A stretch of 64,000 nt of DNA, from NCBI GenBank assembly GCA_961205875.1, contig OY540819.1, positions 7,380,501 to 7,444,500 on the forward strand, read 5' to 3'. The position numbers were made by a program, and so were the translations under genes. The notes below the pieces were generated by a model, which ran no database searches, was not told where the DNA came from, and saw only the letters and a program-made list of their open reading frames with translations. The stretch is from Sialis fuliginosa. Lineage: Eukaryota > Arthropoda > Insecta > Megaloptera > Sialidae. Shown here one piece after another: positions 56,310-64,000 of this stretch. The first letter of the stretch is position 1; each line of letters opens with the position of its first letter.

Positions 56310-56660
56310 GTTACAATGCACCAGAAATAATTTCAATAAATTGGGCAGTCCAGTTAGTATGAATATAAACCAATACTATAATATACATAATTAATTATAC
56401 AGTATAATTTGATCTCGCCACTCCGCCACTGTATAACCATAAACATGATCGTTAAACAGCCATTACTAGCTGGTTAGTAGTTATTGTATCATCACGAAGA
56501 TCAAATATATTAACAACTTCCTAAGTAAACGTCATAAAATATAATACATTTTAAGAAATAAGTCACAGTAATCAGTCAAACACAAGCTTGTAAAGGCGAG
56601 TGCACACGTTCTAATAAATACAGTTGTTAATATAATAGATGTCATTAGTTATAAATTATA
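56310..56660. other. No feature seen
   Basis: A+T-rich spacer. Confidence 0.5.
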
Positions 56661-56790
56661 TAGTACTGGCACCAGTCTTGATTATGACTCCAGTAATTGC
56701 TATTTTTAGTTAAATGTACTAAATTAGAAATATTTGTTGATTTTTGATTACTACCATTTCTGAATATTAATCTATATATATACATATTTA

Positions 56791-57000
56791 GAAACAACAT
56801 AATGAACTACATGAGAAATGCTAAAAATCTCTGATTGTTGTACAATAATGTATGATTGTTTTCTAAAAGTAGATTGTTTTTGTTTTTTTTTATATTTACT
56901 GAGGAAGTCTAAAATGACGAAACGTTTAAATAAATAATGTTATAACACGTATAACTGTTTTAATGACCTAAAACCTCGAAGAAAACAAAACAAAATAAAA
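56791..57000 (+). mobile_element. SINE-like retroposon, second copy
   Basis: Nearly the same sequence as 43,979-44,191, with the same A-rich tail. The flanks AATCTATATATATACATATTTA and AATCTATATACATATATACATTTA are probably a duplication blurred by AT-repeat slippage. It carries the same CTGAGGA-N13-GAAAC core at 56,898-56,921. Confidence 0.75.
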
Positions 57001-58442
57001 TCTATATACATATATACATTTAACTGTATTACAGCGTGATTTGATGACAATCGGCTAATAGGTGTCAAAATGGTGACAATTTACACTAATCTACTATATA
57101 TAATGAAGTGCCCTGACTCACTGATAATCATTTTTTTGACCATTTCCACTCATCGGAGAACCTTGAAATTTGGTATATACATTCCTTGGGGGTAAAAAAT
57201 AACAACTAGTGGGCCTTTTTTGAAAAAGTTCATAAATGGGGTGACAAGGGGCCCCCAATTTTTCAAAAAAAAAGTTAGAATTTTTTAATTATTTTTTTTA
57301 TATTCCTTGGGCGATATAATGTAAGGTTCAAATTTCAGATTTAAAAAAAAATAAAAAAAAAGGAAAAAAAAAGTTTTGATGTAAAAAAGTATCAAAACGA
57401 AAACCGATATTAGATTTTTTTAATTTTTTTCAAATACTTTGGTTAATTGACAACCATGAACCCGTGTCTGATTTTTGAAAAAGATATGTTAAAGAGGAGA
57501 AAATAAACAAAATACGTTTACATATAATGCGCTTTAAGCATTTACTAAATTAATTGCAAATGTCGTAACTATGGATACATTATATTTTATTGATTATTTT
57601 AAAAAAATTTAAATGTCAGTGGCCATTTAAAATTTTGAAGTGAACAATAAAATATAACAAAAAAGAAATATAAAGAACATAACGAATGAAAAAATATGCA
57701 CAACTCTAATGTAATATATAATTAAAATTTTCATAAATAAATTTGACAAAAAAATTGAAGACAAACAATTACAGCATTCGGACACAATTCGACCAACATT
57801 CGGCGATAGATATGTGTTCCCGGTACAAATAAAAATTAAGTATATAATGACATTTTTTTAATCTTAAGTCATTGAATTATCAATATTTTTACTTTCATAG
57901 GTATAGGTATTTTATTATATTTATTTGTAATCATAAATATCAGAAGAATTTATATAATTTCAAATTAACATTGTAATTTTAAATGATATTATTTTAATTG
58001 TTGTTTGAAACTGTATATCTGTCATCTTTACCCAATGTACTAACCTAAAATGTACATTTACAAAATTAAAACAAGATGTTGATTTATTGCAAATTGTTAC
58101 GAAAGCTTCATTCAATTGACAAGACCTATATTTGATTGTAATTAATTAATTAATTGTACAAAGGGTGTACGAGTATCTACAAGAGCTAATAATGTATTTA
58201 TATAGACACATTGATGAATTTTTGAAAGACACGAGCAGAAAAACCAAAAATGAAATTATGTATTTTTAATATTCATAAAATGTTCAAATCATGTAAGTAC
58301 ATGATGTAATACAATACATGTACCAGAAGTCATAAAATAATTTTTTGTCGTTGTCATATCAGAAACAAATGTCATAATATGTATTTAGTATGCAATATAT
58401 TTTCATACGACAAGAGTTGAAAACGCATCGTAAACAAATATA

Positions 58443-58731
58443 CAGGTAATCCTCGACTTATAATTGTCTTTGTCTCTTTCTTACATGCACATATTACATA
58501 AATGAAACAAACAGTTCCGGGAATTTCCCAAAAATGTAATTTATTATTATTTATGTAGATATTTTTGGGAACCCGCAACTGTTTGTTATGTATAGAAAAT
58601 GCGATTCGCTTCACATCAAGGAAAACGTCCAAAGCAAAAATATGTACATATTGTACGTGTTAACTTACAACTTATTCTATTTACGATCGATGTTTAGAAA
58701 CCTATCTCGGTTGTAAGTCGAGGAATACCTG
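58443..58731. mobile_element. pogo-type MITE carried inside the Helitron
   Basis: TA|CAGGTAATCCTCGACTTA at the left and TAAGTCGAGGAATACCTG|TA at the right. 289 bp, noncoding. The 86-codon minus-strand frame overlapping it is not recognised. Confidence 0.8.
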
Positions 58732-59726
58732 TACTACGATATATAACGTATGTCTTATCAGTTTAAGCGTAAAAAATATCAAAGTTAATATTCAATGTTT
58801 TTAAATGCTGCGAGAAGTTCAAACATGCTTGACTGATTTAAATTTACTTTTTTCCTTATTTTATATATTACTTACAAAATAACCAAGACGTTCCATTAAA
58901 ATTTCAGGATTTGTGAAGTGTTCTGTCGTAGGAAAAGTTTAGGAAGCACTGTTCTACATCATACTTCAATATCAACCAAATTGAGTTATTGAGGGTAAAA
59001 AATATATTGAAAAAACCTCATAGAGAAACCATATTTAGTTTGTGCAATAAAGTTTTAACAGGTACGATTTTTCTAAAATATCTTAAAATTAATAAAATTA
59101 AAATTGATAAAAACCCAGCTCTAATGAATAAATAAGAAAGCACTCCGTCACAGCACTATATTATTCCGTCGCGGGAAAGTACCTACCATATAGGCCAGTC
59201 AGGATCCACTCAGGGCTAGCTACGTCACTGGTTACGATACTATATTATTGTTGGTTACGATATTTCATAAAACAGATATCGTTGCTTAGAATACATTGTC
59301 TGGAGGAATACGATAAAAGTTTTAACAGATTTTTTAGCGGAAAAGAGAATTTTGTCGCTTATATATGAGATTTTTAGAATCGATAACTCAATTTCGCAAA
59401 AAGTGTATCTTACGATACTTTGCCTTGGAGGGGACGATATAGAAATAATTTAACCAGGTATGTTATAATTTAGGTATATAAAAACATAGTACCTAGCCAT
59501 GGAATACGGAATTTTATAATTTACGGTTTCAATATTTTATTTTATTAATTTAGGTTACTATGATTATGTCTCTTTAAAATATTTTGTCGAACAATTAAAT
59601 GATTTTTGACACATATTAACAATTAAATATTTTGAAATGCCTATATTGATTGAAAATTTAAATATGAAGAAACATTTCACTTCTATGAAAGGTAAAATAT
59701 CGAAATTAATTATTAGGTTTGGTGTA

Positions 59727-59803
59727 AATTTTTCGAAACACAATTTTTCGAATCACAATTTTTCAAATCAAAATTCTTCGAATGAACAATTTTTCGAAAA
59801 ATT
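59727..59803 (+). repeat. 15-bp tandem repeat
   Basis: About five imperfect units of AATTTTTCGAAACAC. In frame it would encode an FSNHN-type repeat within a 64-codon frame at 59,637-59,831, probably without function. Confidence 0.75.
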
Positions 59804-59875
59804 TAAGTTTTATTGTTCAAATTTTAATTAGTTAATAAAATATTAAGTAAAGTAATATTTGGACATTTTACGATA

Positions 59876-60829
59876 TCCATACTAATATTATAAATGCGAA
59901 AGTGTGTTTGTCTGTCTGTTTTCTGTTTGTTACCTTTTCACGGCTAAACCGCTTTACCGATTTTGATGAAATTTGGCAGTGAGATAGCTTGCATCCCGAG
60001 GACGGACATAGGCTATTTCGTATCTTAAAAATTCAACCCCTAAGAAATTGCAAGGGGGTAGAAATTTTTTAATTTTTTTTAGTAATTATTATTTTACCCC
60101 CCGATACATATGAAGGGTTGTAAGTGGTTTTATTCGATCCGGCGGGAAAAATACCACGGGGGCGTAGGTTTTAGGGGGCAAAACAACCCTCTATCTCGCA
60201 TAGGAGCCGAGATATTTACGATTTTGTATAATGAAAGAAAACTAAAAATAAGAAAAATTTAATATTTTACCCCCTGTCACATATGAAGAGTTGTAATTGA
60301 TTACATTCGATCTGGCGGGCAAAAATACTACGGAAGAGGGATTATTAGGGGGACAAAACAACCCCTTATCTTACATAGGAGTCGCGACTTATATTATAAA
60401 TGCGAAAGTGTATCTCTCAGTCTGTCTATTTGTTACCTGTTCACGACTAAACTGCTTTACCGATTTTGATGAAATTTGGCAGTGAGATGGCTTACATCCC
60501 AAGGACGGATTAAGGCTATTTCATATCTCGAAAATTCAACCCCTAAGGAATTGCAAGGGGGAGGAAAATTTTAAATTTTTTTTAATAATTAATATTTTAC
60601 CCGTTACATATGAAGGGTTGTAAGTGGTTTTATTCGATCCAGCGGGAAAAATACCACGGGGGTGGGGGTTTTAGGGCGGAAAAACCCCTCTATCTCGCAT
60701 AGGAGCCGACACATTTACGATTTTGTATAATTAAAGAAAACTAAAAATAAGATAAATTTAATATTTTACCCCCTGTCACATATGAAGGGTTTCGAAATCC
60801 ACGCGAGCGAAGTCGCGGGTAGCAGCTAG
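59876..60829 (+). mobile_element. Inner Helitron with duplicated body
   Basis: A|TCCATACTAATATTATAAATG starts a typical insect Helitron with a GTCTGTCTG run, CTAAACCGCTTTACCG and GATGAAATTTGGCAG; it ends at the shared CTAG (60,829). The body is present twice: the AATTTGGCAGTGAGAT block at 59,970 recurs at 60,472, each followed by CCCCTAAG-AATTGCAAGGGGG and CCACGGGGG.G blocks. The second unit lacks the 5' TCC start. Confidence 0.8.
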
Positions 60830-61186
60830 TTATTAGTATAATTTATTTATTAATTATTATATTCTCATAGCAACTGCTTTACATTGTTTCAAATTTGACG
60901 ATTCTTTCTTTTATATATTTTGTGTCGTAGTACTTATCATTAGCAAGTGTCCATCACTGGATGATCATTACTGGTTTTCTTTATCCATTATTGGTGAAAA
61001 ACATTAACAAAATAAAAGGCAATAATTTAAAAAACAAACTGTATATTTGCGAACATTGGTAATTAAATTGATTAAATAAAGAATTACTTGTTTAATTAGT
61101 AACTTGAGAATTATAAAAAAGAAGTCCGTCAATCACTAAATAAGTAAACCTTGGTAGTATAGCGGCCATAACTGGTGCCAGTACCT

Positions 61187-61881
61187 TATATATTTGAATT
61201 TATTTTGTCAACATTATAGTTTAAGATCTGAGATCTAACAATAAACCTAAACGTTTTATCCAGATTGCAGTATTTAAGTGTATACATGAACATGTACTTA
61301 CATTTACCTTTAAAGGTATTGTAAAAAGCGGAAGTTTGAAAGAACTTTGTACGACAGCGCACGACAGCAAACCTGCGCTCACAAAACATTACACGTGATT
61401 TCTGTGATACCTTAAATGTTTACATAACATGCTACTGATAATGGAAGAATTTTAAATCCAGTTAAAATATAAATTGTGTCAGTAATAAAAGTAATAAATG
61501 TCGGATGGAAACACAATATATTGCATTCTTAGATTTATGTGTTTGATTTTGTACTAACTTTGTTTTTTCTTAAGGAAACGAGCATCGTACAGTTTTATCT
61601 GTTTGTTTATTTATTTTTATTAAGGTTAAATACCCAGTTATGGAATAGTTTTAGCAAAACTTTTTTTACGCTCATATTAAAATCTGTTAGTTATTAAATA
61701 GAACTTTTAAATGCATTATTTGATCGGATTATGTTTTCTCTATAACGTCATGCTTCCAAAATTCAATTAAATAAAATATTTTTCATGACATAAAAAAAAA
61801 GTTTATGATCTGATTTTTACTTGGTACCTTTGTTTCATAATTCATTCCCCTATTATGAAACATATCGGTTTTTTTCATTAA
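61187..61881. other. No gene supported
   Basis: A 67-codon minus-strand frame at 61,186-61,389 starts in GC-richer DNA and meets an AAAG|GTAAATG donor-like site, but the rest is A+T-rich and nothing else supports it. Confidence 0.35.
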
Positions 61882-62203
61882 TGCCCAGTATTATCAAGAA
61901 TTTGCTTAGCTGCAAATGTAAATTAGCTCCCAGCTAACGCTATCTACTAGGTATTAAATATAAATGACAACAACTAAAAGTTGTAGCGAATGAAATCAAA
62001 CATATAATGACTTTGACGTATGCATATTAAGTAGAAATCAGCGACTTAAAATAAGTGCTCATAAAAGGCATAGCATTTACATTACTATACATTTATTACC
62101 ACTGTTTTAAAATATCGAGAAATTTCATAACAATTTGATACCTATCAGATAGCGTTGGCTGGGAGCTAATTTTCATTTGTAGCCAAGAAAATTTTTTATA
62201 ATA
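61882..62203. mobile_element. GGTATTATAAAG-family MITE, subfamily 1
   Basis: Left TGCCCAGTATTATCAAG; inner arms AATTAGCTCCCAGCTAACG and its inverse (GTTGGCTGGGAGCTAATT), then CTATCTACTAGGTATTAAAT-like sequence as in 8,622-8,849. The right end is decayed (TTTTTTATAATA). About 320 bp. Confidence 0.7.
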
Positions 62204-62933
62204 AAAAATATAAAAAAATAATAGTAAATCCTTTTATAAATCTTACTAGGAATACTATATTAATTTAAATAAAATAAAACATTACACAATTCACGCAATC
62301 ACATCATGAAACAATTTATTTTGTCGGTTGTATTTAATTATAATATTACTAATGTTCATTAATAATAAATATAACAATATTCATTTAATACATATTTATA
62401 TGTATTTTATCACGTACAAGACACTGATGTTTACAGATGTATTAAATAATACAATTTTTAACATATAAAGGGGGGTGAATGGCACGTTAAATTTATATAT
62501 TAATTTGTACTTACAATTTTGGTGATACTGAATTATCGTTTTCAACTGATAAACTGCACGCGAATAATGGGAAACATAGTTTAAAGTTTTAACAATACAC
62601 ATAAATAACTTAAATATCATTCAATATAATATAACTATAATAGTGTATACCACAGCGCTGTGGTTAATATAAATAATTTTTATATTCTATATAATGTGAA
62701 TAGATTAACATGTGTAACTGTATAGCTATGAGGCTAGCTATCTAATCTGTATACGTTTTCAAACTCTACTGAATTAAAATCAATTAATCTAAAACTATTA
62801 CCAAACAAGTTTCAATCAATGCTGGTCCTAACAAGTTTCATATAATAAACAAATAATTGTAATTAATATTTTAACTAGTAAGTGGCACCATTAGTTAAAT
62901 GTAAATTACACATGATCTTTTATTATAAAAATA
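62204..62933. other. No feature seen
   Basis: A+T-rich spacer; the 74-codon minus-strand frame is not gene-like. Confidence 0.5.
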
Positions 62934-62935
62934 TA

Positions 62936-63436
62936 AGGTACTGGCACCAGTTATGGCCGCTATAAGAGCAAGGTTTATTGTTTTTGTAATTGTTGGCTTT
63001 AATCAATTTAATTACCAAAGTCCGAAAATATAGTTTGTTTTTTAAATTAAAGCCTTTTATCTTGTTTATGTTTTTATCCAGTAATGGATAAAGTAAAACC
63101 AGTAATGATTACGCAGTAATGGCCACTTGCTAATGATTACAAAATGATAAGTACTACGATACAAAATATATAAAAGAAAGAAGCGTCAAATTTGAAACAA
63201 TGTAAAGCAGTTGCTATGATAATATAATAATTAATAAATAAATTATACTAATAATTAGTTTAAATATCTACCATTTTGACACCTATTGGCCGATTGTCAT
63301 CAAATCACACTGTAAGACAGTTAGATTCATATTCAGAAATAGAAGTAATCAAATATCAACAAATATTTCTTATTCGGTACATTTAATTTACAAATAGCCA
63401 TTACTGGGGTCATATCCAAGACTGGTATCATTACGT
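62936..63436 (-). mobile_element. MITE family A, inverted copy
   Basis: TA|AGGTACTGGCACCAG at the left; the opposite end is decayed (CTGGTATCATTACGT|TA). The interior is the reverse complement of the other copies and includes an uninterrupted ACTAATTATTAGTATAA (read on the minus strand), the empty form of the Helitron site. Confidence 0.85.
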
Positions 63437-63438
63437 TA

Positions 63439-64000
63439 TAAAAATTATTGGAAAATGTTAGGTTAAATAAGATTGGTTTAATTTTTTAAAATTATCACAA
63501 AGTAATAAGCACATAGGTGGCACATAGCACAAATAATTCTAATAATAATAAAGAAACAAATTAATAATCACTTCAAAAACTATTTAACTCAAAAAAACAA
63601 TTTTATTATGACACAGATTAGTTGCAAACAATACGTGTCATAATAGGATACATACAATCCATTTCACATCACATCTCGGGTGTTTCATAAACAGGAAACT
63701 AATGAAAATCAGCGTTCCTATAATAAAACATGTATTTATTAATAATGAATTTCTCAAATCCATGAAATAATTATATCTTTTCATTCATTAATGGCTTATC
63801 TACAGTTTTAGTACTATTATTAAATTAAAAGGTTCAATGACGCTAGATTAATTTTTTAGTACGCAAAATTGATTTCATAATAGTTTTATGTAAAGGGAAT
63901 AGATATTTTTTGATTTTCTCTTTATATGTTCGAAGACGAGTTGAAAATCGGAAAAGTTAGAAAAATCGGCCACGTGCGTCTCGAAAAAAGTGCATTTTTG
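63439..64000. other. No feature seen
   Basis: A+T-rich to the end of the window; the last 60 bases are less A+T-rich but cut off. Confidence 0.5.

Larger units (their letters stand above)
57090..60829 (+). mobile_element. 3.74-kb chimeric Helitron
   Basis: Inserted between A (57,089) and T (60,830) of a family A MITE. It starts TCTACTATATATAATGAAG and ends with a CGCGAGCGAAGTCGCG hairpin and GTAGCAGCTAG. Joining the flanks gives ACTAA|TTATTAGT, as found uninterrupted at 34,000-34,448 and 62,936-63,436. No Rep/helicase coding was seen. A second Helitron 5' end lies inside at 59,876, so the 3' terminus belongs to that inner element; the outer one seems to have read through to it. Confidence 0.88.
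56663..61186 (+). mobile_element. MITE family A, split by two insertions
   Basis: The left end TA|GTACTGGCACCAGTC and right end CTGGTGCCAGTACCT|TA belong to one MITE. Its left part (56,663-57,089) is interrupted at 56,791-57,000 by a SINE-like insert, and its middle by a Helitron at 57,090-60,829; the right part resumes at 60,830 exactly where the left part stopped. Confidence 0.9.

Noticed and set aside
61186-61389. Minus-strand frame starting MFCERRFAVVRC
   Set aside because: Only the first third has non-A+T-rich composition; the donor-like GTAAATG is weak and nothing else supports a gene.

Overview
The window looks like A+T-rich (by eye roughly three quarters A+T) nuclear DNA from an arthropod, most likely an insect. 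The grounds are the absence of any long open frame, the density of small TIR elements, hAT and TA-target (Tc1/mariner/pogo-type) MITEs, Helitron ends of the kind common in insects (5' TC, 3' hairpin plus CTAG, insertion between A and T), and short retroposons with target-site duplications. I cannot name the species. I see no bacterial operon, rRNA, tRNA or CRISPR array.

No intact multi-domain gene can be supported. The sequence reads as intergenic or long-intron DNA built from layered transposon insertions. Gene-like signals are few and weak: a 50-bp candidate micro-exon at 34,955-35,004 (+), a second at 40,598-40,643 (+) in a compatible phase, a possible zero-length exon (recursive splice site) at 17,210 on the minus strand, CpG-rich patches near 13.1-13.4 kb and 32.6-32.7 kb that could be promoters, an unrecognised cysteine-containing frame at 6,862-7,146 (-), and a broken coding sequence with one in-frame TGA at 53,859-54,170 (-).

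Region by region. 0-14 kb: a TA-target element at 3,231-4,177 with repeated subterminal motifs, hAT MITEs at 4,684, 7,964 and 9,583 with 8-bp duplications, and the CpG-rich patch. 14-24 kb: a complete minus-strand Helitron (14,285-15,195) and a truncated relative ending at 17,708, the first long copy of a five-copy retroposon-like family (18,797), a hAT MITE with a perfect 8-bp duplication (19,914-20,680), and a LINE 3' end with a 15-bp duplication (22,897-23,030). 25-37 kb: foldback and TA elements, a Tigger/pogo relic that keeps the transposase C-terminus with a PCNA-binding-type motif, and the first copy of the AGGTACTGGCACCAG MITE family. 37-50 kb: more MITEs, a SINE-like insertion with a perfect 12-bp duplication (43,979-44,191), and the second long retroposon copy nested in a TA element. 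50-64 kb: a 1.2-kb hAT element, a near-perfect 1-kb foldback (55,254-56,270), and a nest in which a MITE (56,663-61,186) was split first by a SINE-like element and then by a 3.74-kb Helitron whose insertion point is exactly recoverable from other MITE copies.

The strongest observation is that 3.74-kb Helitron: it starts with one family's 5' end and stops at the 3' end of a second, complete-looking Helitron, as expected for rolling-circle read-through that carried about 2.8 kb of other DNA. Most other findings concern transposon structure; the gene-related ones need transcript data.
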